Positions 21,475-30,987 of a stretch of DNA of 64,000 bases are shown here, piece after piece; position 1 is the stretch's first letter, and every line of letters starts with the position of its first letter. The notes beneath the pieces were generated by a model. It was not told the DNA's origin. It was given only the letters and a program-made list of their open reading frames with translations, and searched no databases. The stretch lies in NCBI GenBank assembly GCA_031761405.1, contig JASEVX010000011.1, positions 26,168,702 through 26,232,701 on the forward strand, read 5' to 3'. A program made the position numbers and the translations under genes. The DNA comes from Serripes groenlandicus. Lineage: Eukaryota; Mollusca; Bivalvia; Cardiida; Cardiidae.

Positions 21475-21558
21475 ATAAAGTCATTCCGTATTGCTGTTGG
21501 TTATTATTAAAACAGATTACATGCACCTCATCCATTCTGATGGTATTCATATTGGAAC

Positions 21559-21651
21559 TTTTTCAATAATTCTTTATAAGCAATTTCTCCTTTAATCATC
21601 ATGTTTTCAATAGTCGTCTGCTGCAGAGGTATCTGTAGATCGGTAAGGGAT
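21559..21651 (+). repeat. TTAA-MITE right-half fragment
   Basis: GCAATTTCTCCTTTAATCAT, CATGTTTTCAATAGTCGTCT, GCTGCAGAGGTATCTG and a worn end CGGTAAGGG. Forward type. Confidence 0.65.
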
Positions 21652-21705
21652 AATCTGATCAGGCAGATTATGAATATAAATGTTTAAAATGGTTTTCAAT
21701 CACAG

Positions 21706-21806
21706 GTCTGAATGAGGTAGTCGGTGATATGGGACTGGAGGACCTCAACAAACTCATGCCGTCCGTGATCGACACAACAGAGCGCTGATATCCCTCCACA
21801 TGTTAC
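21706..21806 (+). pseudogene. GCN1: Stray exon fragment of GCN1 (eIF2-alpha kinase activator)
   Basis: After an acceptor (GTTTTCAATCACAG) the frame reads GLNEVVGDMGLEDLNKLMPS, then VIDTTER and a TGA. A shift of frame gives DIPPHV. GCN1 HEAT-repeat regions contain GL.EV....G.E.L.KLMP......DI.PHVRDGY at this point, so the match continues through the indel. The acceptor and phase (CAG|GT CTG) are kept, which means a DNA-level copy of one exon with its intron edge, not a retrocopy. No other GCN1 exon is seen nearby. Confidence 0.72.
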
Positions 21807-21879
21807 AATAAGTAAACACCCGAGATCTATTTTTAATCGAATTAAATACCTCATAAAATTATATTTGTAAGGTATGGGA

Positions 21880-22240
21880 ACAATATCATCTTTCCTGTCT
21901 GTCACGATATGACCTGAGCTGTTGAAAGCGGCCTAAAACCCAAAACCTAATAAAGTATGTTAATTAAAGTTGCCAGTTTAAGTAAAATATTGAACATTGA
22001 TATATGTCAAATCCTATATTTCCGAACAAATCTGTAGCAGACGACAATGAACACATCTAGACCGAAATAAAAGAAACTCTATAGGTCACAATACACCAAT
22101 GGAGTGCCCTTGGGCAAGGCACATTTTCTAGCCTAGTACTGGTTTGTTTACCCAGGGATCATGAATAATTAAATTTAATTGCGCGCTAAATGACCTTAGC
22201 TGTTGATGCGCCATAAAACAATATACATTCATTCATTCAT
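21880..22240 (+). repeat. Two SINE 3' parts
   Basis: At about 21900-21955: CACGATATGACCTGAGCTGT, TGAAAGCGGCCTAAAACCC. At 22088-22240: GTGCCCTTGGGCAAGGCAC, CCTAGTACTGGTTTGTTTAC, CTTAGCTGTTGATGCGCC and a CATT-repeat tail. Neither keeps a clear tRNA head. Confidence 0.65.
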
Positions 22241-24322
22241 TCACAATACACCAAATGAATTCCTTCTTTGTTTACATGTAACTCAACCAGCTTCAACCCT
22301 TGTTTGTCACACTTTCTAAGCGTTTCCCAGGTAGAACACCATATATCATTGAAAAGAGATACTTCTTACCTTTAAACTAATCCATAGAAAATGTGGGGTC
22401 ATGTATTATGCAAGAAAGACTCGCTCTGGGAAGATAGGAACCGTCCTTTTTACCACAATCCAGCTAGGCTGAAAATGGGTTTATCCATACTCTACTTTCA
22501 CTTTCACACAAGGTCAAAATACCTAAAATGATCAAATCAAACAGTTCCAGTTCATCCTCCACATATTTACAAAGAATTTACACCCATTGTCACATATCCA
22601 ATGCAGTCTGGGCCAGATGTACAACCATTTCTATATATAATTATTCGTGCCTCCATAAGTGTGTTTCCTCTTTGCAATAGAGAGCACCAATTAACAAATT
22701 AGATCCATCAATTATGGTTTTATTTTGTTAAAAAAAAAATCGAAAAGAATTCAAATGTCTCGTAACGAGCAATCTCAATTATTCTAACACTGTTTTCAAA
22801 TATGTGTGAACTCGTGCGTTTTAGTCCATTTGTAAATATGGCTGAGCCTAATAGACGTAACCTCCCGTTCTAGAAAATATGGAAAACAAATTCGGAAAAA
22901 CTAGACTTATATAAATTTAATTAAATACCGTAAAACTATCGTTAAAAACTAGATATAGATCTATATGATAAATATATATTTCTGAGTATATCTGTTTAGG
23001 ACAATTACACAACCTTATTATGTGAGTGGGGGTAATGCCTATTAAAGTTCAGTTAATACAAGTCTACTTTTTTTTCGTGCAATGGATCAATTCAATGAGT
23101 TTTTCTTTTTTACGCAATTTTGTACAAACTCCTAGTTTTTTGTGGCGATTGGTTTGACAATCGCCACAATGCTAACAGAAACAACAACAACGAAAAATAT
23201 TTACATAGTCGGTTTTGAACAATCGGTTGATATTTTCTTTCCTTACTGCAAACTAATTTACTCACATCCGTTATAGTTCCATCATTGATGCAGAGACGTG
23301 ATTAATTATGTCAGTGCTACTTTGGTGTGGATTGTTACTAGTATTTGAGTTTTATCGAGACATTATCTACATAGAGTTAAAATATGTAAATATTATCTTT
23401 GTCATGATTGGGCAGATAATAAATATCATTGCGCGTTCTGCCTTTCAAATAACGGCAAATAACTCTTGATGATACTCAAATCTGGAAATTCCAAAAGGTT
23501 CTATAAATAGCTCGCGAGACTCTAGTGTTCTTAAATCCCAATATTATAAACGCTTTATTTTGTAGTTGTTTAAATATATGAAAGCGTCTAGATGATAAGA
23601 CTGGTTTACAAAGGTTTAAAGGACACACGATGTCAGTGTGTACACACGTTATGTATACACGTCTGCACGTTCTAGAGTCAATTAGCAATCAATGCTGAAA
23701 GTGTAGCCTAATTTAGTTTGGAGATCGAGCATTATAATATATGCCTATATTTTTATAAATTGAACAGTTTGGCAAATAGTGAAATTGTGCTTTTTGAGCA
23801 TGTTTTGTGTTTGTTTTTGCACTCACATTATTCGAAGCAGTTTAACAACCTCAGAGACATATAAATACACTGTGTTTATATGCCTCTGACAACCCTCAAT
23901 CATGCAATGTGAAGGGACTAAATATTGAACAGACCTTTTTAATATCGGACATCATTGAAACAAACACCAAACTAATGGATACTGTTTTCTCTCCTTTCTT
24001 GATAATTTAGTCATTTCTAAAGTGTAAAAAATATGTTATCTTAATATGGCCTAGCGACCTGGTGATAAAACATGTGATTACCCGAACAATTTAGATTACA
24101 AATAGCCATTCTAATGAGCTAAAACGGTAGTCTATCGAATACCAACTAGATTTTTCATAACTTTGGAATGGCCTTATTTTGAACACATCATGACCACTTT
24201 CAGAACGTAACTAAAACATCACCAAGATAACATTCTGGCAAACTAACATTATTCTACTGTCAAAAGATGCAGGGTTGATACATTCTCAAATATACCCGCA
24301 CCAGAGTCATCGCAAGTCCTAC
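22241..24322. other. AT-rich intronic stretch, no gene seen
   Basis: No exon with family support is visible on either strand. The one structured item is a perfect hairpin at 23141-23168: arms TGTGGCGATTG and CAATCGCCACA, loop GTTTGA. Confidence 0.4.
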
Positions 24323-24529
24323 CTTGTTACTTTGCAGGATTTTCCATACGATCGCCACTACAGTGCCATTGGCGCTTTGATTTAAAATGAGCTTGAGCTC
24401 AGGGATGCTCAATTCGTTAAGGATTTTCACAGAACTGTCCTGAGTATCCTGTACTCTGCGGTAATCGACTTCTGCCTGTTTAAGTTCATCCTGAATTTTC
24501 TGTTTTTTGTTTTTATTTATTTCCGCAGT
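24323..24529 (-). CDS. Possible minus-strand exon, unidentified
   Basis: Read on the minus strand, an acceptor (GAACTGTTCAG) is followed by 69 open codons ending at a donor (AACAAG|GTAGGA), phase 0 to 0. The protein begins TAEINKNKKQKIQDELKQAE and contains VKILNELSIPELKLILN and GTVVAIVWKILQ: a charged coiled-coil-like start followed by a hydrophobic helix. I do not recognise the family. It lies antisense inside the myosin pseudogene intron. Confidence 0.35.
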
Positions 24530-24960
24530 CTGAACAGTTCAGTAATTGGAATCGCGTTTCTTGTACCTTCTTTTGTTTCGTGATATATTCGATAAATGTC
24601 CGATTTCCATTATTTTTCTGACCAAAAGGGCATCTTTGGTTGCATCATGTGTATTGGTTTTTGTCTGGTGAATTTGTTTTATAATGAACAATTTGCTAAA
24701 GTTCCATAACGGCTAATGAAGAAGGGAATGTGGTACAATAGCACGTGCAAATAAGGCTTTAGGTTTTTTGGATGGTAGCCTTCTCGTTTTTTTCTGTCCA
24801 ATTTCCAAAAACTGCGTAATAAACCTATGCACCGTAGTAAAACCAGATGTATATACATAACGTTGATTAGCGCCAATCAACGTCCCTTTGATGAAATTAG
24901 TTATACGAATTAAACCAATTTTAAACATATCAAATTGAACAGTTTGACAAACAAATGTTG
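24530..24960 (-). pseudogene. Broken minus-strand coding remnant, unidentified
   Basis: Upstream of the previous exon on the minus strand, coding-like segments alternate between frames: YVYTSGFTTVHRFITQFLEI, PKALFARAIVPHSLL, NTHDATKDALLVRKIMEIGH. They are split by stops and shifts. They may be the 5' part of the same unidentified gene or mobile-element ORF. The function is not assigned. Confidence 0.3.
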
Positions 24961-25115
24961 ATAGAATTCTTAAACTTATACAATGAATTATGACAAATTA
25001 TTAAACAACGTTAAACGAAATTTTAAGCATATCAAATTGAACAGTTTTACAAACAAACTTTGATAAAATTCTTACATTTACAATGAGTTATGACAAATTA
25101 TTAAACGTTTTAAAA
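24914..25115. repeat. Tandem duplication of about 100 bp
   Basis: Two copies run from ACATATCAAATTGAACAGTT to ATGACAAATTATTAAAC with about 15% difference. From 25116 to 26066 I see only AT-rich sequence. Confidence 0.8.
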
Positions 25116-26066
25116 TTTCATTCATAAATTTGGACAAGTCATACAATATGCATGGATATCGATCACCTTATGGTTTTATTTAACAGTTGAATAGTTATAA
25201 CATTCATCCATTTAATTTTAGATAGGATAATATTAACAAATGTTGACATTTATCCGTTTTGACTATACAATCGCATTTTTTCCCCTAAAATAAGTAACTG
25301 GGGCTAATATCCGTCCGCTTGTGTCCATATTTACATTTTATTGCATCGAATCTAGGCAATATACACAGTCTGCACAGCGGGGGTAATCAATAGATTTATG
25401 CCCCATCATAAATCGTCTGGCAATGGTCGGTAATCATCGGAAGCTTTCGCTAGCAATCACGGAAACGTAAATGTTACCCTAAAACGTTAGTAGTACTTGT
25501 AGAAAATGTTAAAAAGGACCAAAATGTTATTACTTTATTTTAATACAATATATGTCAAATAAAAGGTAAATGAATTTACTACATTATGCCGTAAGTGCCC
25601 TGTTAATTTTTTATTTCTAAAAAAAGATATTCACTGAAGAACGTGTAAAAATTAGCGGAAAAATACCGTTTTCTTAATGGTTTATATGTAATAAAGAGGG
25701 AAATTAGGGTGACTGTATTCAAAGTTAAAAAGGACTAAAATATTATTAATATAAAACAAATACAAAAATATATTTATATTCAGGAGATATTTGTCTTGAA
25801 AACTTGATAAGTGTCTTTTTAAATTTTTGCAAAATAAAATTGTTATTGAGTAAAAACTAAAAAGTTGCTCTATCCCATGTAATTTAAGTTATCGACTTTT
25901 ATAGTCGCTGATTCTCATAGTTGGATATGTCACGTGTAAATGTATTTCATGCTGTCCGATTTAAATTCGTTATACAAGTATGGGGGAGAGGGTTAAAGTC
26001 ATCTATACTAGTGAACAGTTTCAAACACCAATAAAGACAAACAAATTAATTTTTCCGTTTTTCCAG

Positions 26067-26171
26067 AACAAAATTGTTTATAAGATTTCCACGAGTTTTG
26101 TTAGCCACTGAGGAAGCATTCCAGGAAAAAAAAACACGAACTTGCCACGCAGATACAGACGAAATACAGAG
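26067..26171 (+). pseudogene. Myosin remnant exon 3: lever and first IQ
   Basis: Acceptor TTTTTCCAG. With the carried AA+A it reads K-TKLFIRFPRVLLATEEAFQ, the class-I TK.FIR.P.TLF.TE segment. A run of nine A shifts the frame by one. Without the extra A it continues EKKHELATQIQTKYRG, the start of IQ motif 1. Donor AGAG|GTTTCA, phase 1. Confidence 0.88.
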
Positions 26172-26394
26172 GTTTCAATCAACAAAAAACATAATCGTCC
26201 TATGAGAATATCAGGTATTTTGTTTCTTGTGTCCAAACCACCCTGTCAATCTCCATGGTGTAATATGGTTAGAGTGTCTAGCTTGGAAGACACCAGGTTT
26301 AAATACCTGGTTGGGTCTTACCAAATACAATCAAATCTGTTTTAAGAGACTGTAAGTGGTCTCTTATTGAGGTATAACTATATGCTTCGTTTTT

Positions 26395-26830
26395 TTTTGT
26401 GTGTGCCTTGTAGTGGTTGGAATGATGCCTCAGTAGCAGGTGGATAGGGTTTGATCCTGATTCAGGTCATATTAAATACTTTAAAAATGGTGACAATGGC
26501 ACCTTGCCCGTCTCTTGTGTTGTAGTGGCTTGAATGATGCCTCAGTAGCAGGTGGATAGGATTCGATCTTGAGTCAGGTCATATCAAATACTTTAAAAAT
26601 GGTTGAAATGGCACCCTGCTTGTCTCTGTGCTGTAGTGGTTGGAAAGCTGCCCGAGTAGCAGGTGGATAGGGTTCGATCATTTCAAAGAATTTTTAAAAT
26701 GGCAGTAATGGCTTCCCTGCTTGGCGCTCAGGGTTTTTGGGATAGCAATATGACTTATGTATTAGTGACAGCGTGGATAATCCTGGTAAAGCGTTTTAAA
26801 AATGGCAGTAATGGCTTCCATGCTTGGTGC
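26395..26830 (+). repeat. Tandem SINE-derived units, about 115 bp, 3-4 copies
   Basis: Units share TGTAGTGGTTGGAATGATGC, CTCAGTAGCAGGTGGATAGG, TTCGATC and AATACTTTAAAAATGG, followed by AATGGCACCCTGC. This is the head and centre of the GGTGGTGTAGTGG-type SINE, amplified in place. From 26840 to 27165 nothing more is recognised. Confidence 0.7.
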
Positions 26831-27167
26831 TAAGCGTGGATAATACTGATTTTACTGGTCATTTTCTTAAGAGATGCCAAACAATAACTGAAATACTGTA
26901 AGTGGCGTTACAAAGACAAACAGGCATGTACAGTGGAACCTGTCCTAAAGACCACCTTTGTAAAGCTATTCTCTTTATATAATGCCACACTTTTAATTTC
27001 CCAATTACTCATTTTCTGCATAAATGACCCTACAATTGAAGACCACCTGTAAACAAAGACCATAGTGTTCTATTCCCATGGGTGGTCTTTAAAAATAGGT
27101 TGTACTTATTAAATATTTCCAATTTTTACGTTGACGTTAACATCTCTATGTTTTTTCCAAATTTTGT

Positions 27168-27221
27168 CTGCAAATCATTTTTAAGTCATCTGCTGCAGAT
27201 GTGTTGCATGTGGGAAAGGGT
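27168..27221 (-). repeat. TTAA-MITE right-arm fragment
   Basis: TTTAAGTCATCTGCTGCAG, ATGTGTTGCATGTGGGAAAG, GG. Confidence 0.65.
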
Positions 27222-27261
27222 GAAACTAATTGGACGAATTTGATTAAGAAGTTTGCTAAAC

Positions 27262-27455
27262 ATTGTTTTGCAACAGAGGAATTTGAATAAATTATGTCAA
27301 AAGGAGTAATTGCTCTTTATGAGAATTTTCTCTATTTGCCAAATGTTTTTAGTTCTATTTAATAATGATATCATCAATTTTAAACATTTTGAATATATCT
27401 TCCTGCATGTTTTCAAATTCCTCTAATGCAGATTTGAAATATGTGGAAAAGGGTT
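27262..27455 (-). mobile_element. TTAA-MITE, reverse, degenerate
   Basis: The hairpin is worn (CAAAAGGAGTAATTGCTC / GAGAATTTTCTCTATTTG). The long arm TCTAATGCAGATTTGAAAT ends ATGTGGAAAAGGG. It sits about 45 bp upstream of myosin exon 4. Confidence 0.7.
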
Positions 27456-27500
27456 ATATTTACCAAATCATACATATTTCGTAACTCAATTGTTTTCCAG

Positions 27501-27582
27501 CTATTATTCAGTGCTATTGGAGAAGGTACTTGGCCAAAAAGTTGTTACAGAGACGGCGCTGGGCTGCCAATGTTATAAGCAA
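27501..27582 (+). pseudogene. Myosin remnant exon 4: IQ motif
   Basis: Acceptor TTGTTTTCCAG. Phase 1 in, phase 2 out at AGCAA|GTAGGT. It reads IIQCYWRRYLAKKLLQRRRW, then AANVIS. IQ..W/YR.......RR is the calmodulin-binding pattern, and the RRRWAA..I continuation matches the neck of MYO1C-type myosins. No defect in this exon. Confidence 0.88.
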
Positions 27583-27689
27583 GTAGGTTGTCATACCATA
27601 AATATGAGTTTGAAACCTAGGAAGAGCTAGGTCGATTATTGCCCAAAGTCCTTGCCATCAGCATCTTCCGTTTCCTATCATTTGGTTAA

Positions 27690-27898
27690 CCCTTTCCCAC
27701 AAACAACAAATATGCAGCTGTCTTCTTTGAAATTAAAAGTGTAAAAGTCTCAATAAAATTAAGTAAAACATTGATAGAGCTGAAAACATTTGGGCAGAAG
27801 GAGAAAGTGATCATGATGAGCACTTTTTTCTCCAGCTACAATGTTTTCAAAAGTTATCTGTTACAGAAGCGTCAGAAAGTGTATATGGTGGGAAAGTG
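27690..27898 (+). mobile_element. TTAA-MITE, forward, full length
   Basis: TTAA both sides (27686-27689, 27899-27902). CCCTTTCCCACAAACAACAA, hairpin GCAGAAGGAGAAAGTGATCA / TGATGAGCACTTTTTTCTCC, right arm GCGTCAGAAAGTGTATATGG, end GGGAAAGTG. Confidence 0.88.
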
Positions 27899-28538
27899 TT
27901 AACCAAAGGCTGCTAGTTGCGCAGACAGGTTTTTGTGTATAAAACACTGGATAAAAAAGGAAACGTACAACTCACGCAATGGGAAAATGTTTGAAATTCA
28001 TGACCAGCCAAATATCCAGATCAAACCTGAGCACTACTCCTTTAATCAGGAGTTCCACTGTTTACATCACAGACGTCCGAGTTTTCATTTGAGAACATAT
28101 GAAGTAGAAAAAGGCACAATACCTCTTTAAACTACTACGACTGTTCTCCATACGGTCCTTGTGCTATAATTTATAATGACTGCATTATATGGTATTAAAT
28201 AAATGGTATTTTTTATTATAGTATAGAGTGGCTATTTATAGTAACAATGTCCTGTGTAGGATTCCCAGAATGTTAGCGATCAAACTAAACACTTATCACA
28301 TGACCAGGTTCTTCACTGTTTATATGAACTGATATGGTGTTGTTCCTGAATTAATGTAACTTTGTTTAGCTCTATTGTCCAAATGGCTATTTAAGCCCCC
28401 ATGAAATAAGGTGCTTTTGACACTGCTCCTTGTCTCTAAATATTTTTACCTTTTGTCTAAAATTTATTATTATATTTCCAAATTTCCAGATAATGTTTCG
28501 TTTTACTCAAGTTAGTAACATATCAGGTTCATATTTAA

Positions 28539-28840
28539 CTCTTTCTTACAGCATACAACAAATATGAGCAGACGACTTTGCAAATATCAAGCTAAAATAT
28601 GAAAATATTAATTGATGCATTTGAAAATATTGTGTCAAAAGAAGAAATTGCTCATCATCAAATTGTTTGCTGTGGTTTTGATGAGCCAGAACTAGTTCCC
28701 TTATACATAAAATCTAAAGCTTACGACTGTAAAAACACAGACACAAGTATGAAAAATCTTCTTATAAAAGGGCATCATTATCAGCAATTTCTCCTTTTGC
28801 CATTATGATTTCAACATTTGTCTGCTTATTGGGAAAAGGA
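28539..28840 (+). mobile_element. TTAA-MITE, forward, with expanded hairpin loop
   Basis: TTAA both sides. Arms TGTCAAAAGAAGAAATTGC and GCAATTTCTCCTTTTGCCAT are separated by about 130 bp of unrelated sequence instead of the usual few bases. That sequence includes a second small hairpin (GCTCATCATCAAA / TTTTGATGAGC). Ends CTCTTTCTTACAG and GGGAAAAGGA. Confidence 0.82.
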
Positions 28841-28859
28841 TTAAAAAATTGTCTTCCAG

Positions 28860-29018
28860 GTTTGTTAAAGGATTCATGTTATGGAATGAAACGGAATGTG
28901 CCGAGAACCGAGAGTTCATTAAGTTCACCAAATCATTGTTCTCTTACGTCTGGCAAAGTGTGCACCAAGAAGTGTTTTGGATAAGACTTGGGTGACCGCG
29001 CCCACATTGCTGAGTGAG
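28860..29018 (+). pseudogene. Myosin remnant exon 5: neck-tail junction
   Basis: Acceptor TGTCTTCCAG. It reads FVKGFMLWNETECAENREFI, KFTKSLF, then loses one base in a T run and continues LRLAKCAPRSVLDKTWVTAP, TLLSE, to GTGAG|GTAAAT. This matches the class-I FIKGF....P.C.EN..FL ... LP..VLDK.WPTPP...L.E region. With the lost base restored it would exit in phase 0, as the next exon needs. Confidence 0.88.
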
Positions 29019-29036
29019 GTAAATAGAAGATTTATT

Positions 29037-29312
29037 GATTGCTTGGGATTTAACCCGGTTTTTAACAGTTTTTCAGTCACATCCCTGTGGCCAGTCCACC
29101 AACTCATGTGTTTCCTGGCACCAGTACTGCAAACAACAAACTTTCCAAGCAACTGGCTGCTGTTTCACATATACTGTTAGCCCATTGTTGGAAGACAAAT
29201 AACACTTGCTGCATTGACTTGTGTCAAACGTTGGAAAGAATGTTGACCAAGCTTGGGTTCGAAATCACAACCCCTGGATTGATAACCCGCTACCGACAGA
29301 GCTACTAGGGTA
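29037..29312 (-). mobile_element. tRNA-derived SINE, minus strand
   Basis: On the minus strand it starts with GTAGCTCTGTCGGTAGCGGG and a B-box-like GATTTCGAACCC. It contains CAACGTTTGACACAAGTC, CCAACAATGGGCTAACAGT, and ends in AACTGTTAAAAACCGGG. Same type as 45860-46140 and 54970-55612. It begins only 19 bp after the donor of myosin exon 5. Confidence 0.8.
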
Positions 29313-29559
29313 AGAAGATTCAAATAGGCCTAACCAAGATTAACAGACCTTGAACTTTGAGAATAGTGCCGATGCAGATCAGACTATTTTTCCATTTCTA
29401 TTCAAGTAATTCAATAATGATAATGACCTTTGCTATGGTGTATATTATGTCTTTAATTCATCTAAAAAGTTGTAATTATCAAATTGGCTTATACGGTAGA
29501 TAAACAGTCCTTGAACTTTGAGAGCAGTGTAGATGCAGATCAGACTCATTTGCCCATGA

Positions 29560-30105
29560 TATTAGACAATCTCATGTCCATCACACGTTCAGTTACTAAC
29601 ATAGTGACAGGCGACACATAGGGATCAGGTCTTAATATCATGTCCATCACTCTTTCACTTACTAAAATATTGACAGGTGACACATAGGAATCGGGTTCCA
29701 ATCTCATGTCCATCACACTTTCACTTACTGACATAGTGACAGATGACACATATGGATCAGGTTCCAATCTTATGTCCATCACACTTTCCGTTTTACTAAC
29801 ATATTGACTTGTGACTCTTAGAGATAATGTCCACATCTCCTGTCCATCACACTTTAAGTCTTACTGACATAGTGACAGAAGACACACAGGGATAAGGTCC
29901 TAATCTCCTGTCCATCACACTTTTACTTATTAACATATTGACAGGAGATACATAGGGATCAGGTTCCAATCTCATGTTCATCACACTCTCACTTACTGAC
30001 ATAGTGACAGGTGACACATATGGATCAGGATCCAATCTCCTGTCCATTACACTTTCCGTCTTACTGACATATTGGCTGGTGACACATAGAGATCAGGTGG
30101 CAGGA
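29560..30105. repeat. Minisatellite, about 66-bp unit, 8-9 copies
   Basis: The unit is CAATCTCATGTCCATCACAC, TTTCACTTACTGACATAGTG, ACAGGTGACACATAGGGATC, AGGTTC. A related flank (CCTTGAACTTTGAGA...GATGCAGATCAGACT) occurs at 29346 and again at 29509. Minus-strand frames at 29546-29836 and 29847-30047 are translations of the repeat. Confidence 0.92.
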
Positions 30106-30312
30106 GTCTTATGTTTATGTATAAGGTCAATTTGAGATGACTTATTATGTGCATTCAGATCCATTATATGTAAAGCGAGATTTTTTTGTCTATTTTAATG
30201 AAATTGGCAGTAAACAATAAGTATATGAGGAAAACATCATAAAGATCTTGTAAAAACAACTTGGTATATTTACGAGTTTATATTGCTCCTGATATCTTAT
30301 CTTTTTTTACAG

Positions 30313-30390
30313 ACTTCAGAATATCTCAGATGGTTGTGTCATAGAAAGCTAGTCCTTGTCTATGTGAAGAAAGTCAATCCAATCAAGAAA
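30313..30390 (+). pseudogene. Myosin remnant exon 6, cut by a SINE
   Basis: Acceptor CTTTTTTTACAG. It reads TSEYLRWLCHRKLVLVYVKK, then VNPIKK, matching class-I (A)SE.LR.LC.RN.VWKYC..ISPEWK. The coding match stops at 30390, where a SINE begins. The remaining codons and the donor are not found. Confidence 0.85.
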
Positions 30391-30391
30391 A

Positions 30392-30655
30392 TACCGGCAC
30401 GGTGGTGTAGTGGTAGAGCTTCCGCATTGGGTGCGGGAAGTCAGTGCAGGGTTTGATCTCAAGATGGGTCGTACGAAATACTTTAAAAATGGTAGTAATG
30501 ACTTTACCTCCTTGGCGCTAAGGACTATAAGTTAAGCATTACGACTGACCTGCTGGTGTCGGGATGAATTGACCAGTAGAACTGGTAACTCACCCATGAA
30601 ATGCCATCATATAAATGAAAAATTGTTGAAAGTTGCATAAAACACCATACAAAAG
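30392..30655 (+). mobile_element. SINE inserted in the myosin exon
   Basis: Head CGGCACGGTGGTGTAGTGGT, AGAGC, then a B-box-like GGGTTTGATC. Body AAATACTTTAAAAATGG, TACGACTGACCTGCTGGTGT, end CCATCATATAAATG, TGTTGAAAGTTGCATAAAAC. AATCAAGAAAATA before and AATCAAAATATT after may be a decayed target duplication. Confidence 0.8.
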
Positions 30656-30719
30656 AACTGAATCAAAATATTTTGGCAACCAAAATTGAAAATCATAATT
30701 TGATGGCAATTACTATTAA

Positions 30720-30920
30720 CCCTTTCCCTCTTACAACAACCCTGAAGCAGGCAACTTTGAAAACATCTCTATAAATGAAACTAAAATTAATGAATTGAGT
30801 TGATAACATTGTGGCAAAAGGAAAAAGATGCTCATTACGAGACATTTCTCTTTTAGGCACAAAGTCTTCAAAAGATGTCTGCTGCAGAGGCATCAGAAAG
30901 CCTGTGTATGTGGGAAAGGG
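30720..30920 (+). mobile_element. TTAA-MITE, forward
   Basis: TTAA at the left (30716-30719). CCCTTTCCCTCTTACAACAA, hairpin TGTGGCAAAAGGAAAAAGAT / GACATTTCTCTTTTAGGCAC, right arm GCTGCAGAGGCATCAGAAAG, end GTGGGAAAGGG. Confidence 0.85.
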
Positions 30921-30987
30921 CTTACTTGTACGATAACATTTCTTCATATTCTCATGGGTGTTTTCAATTCAGAAGAATTAACATTGA

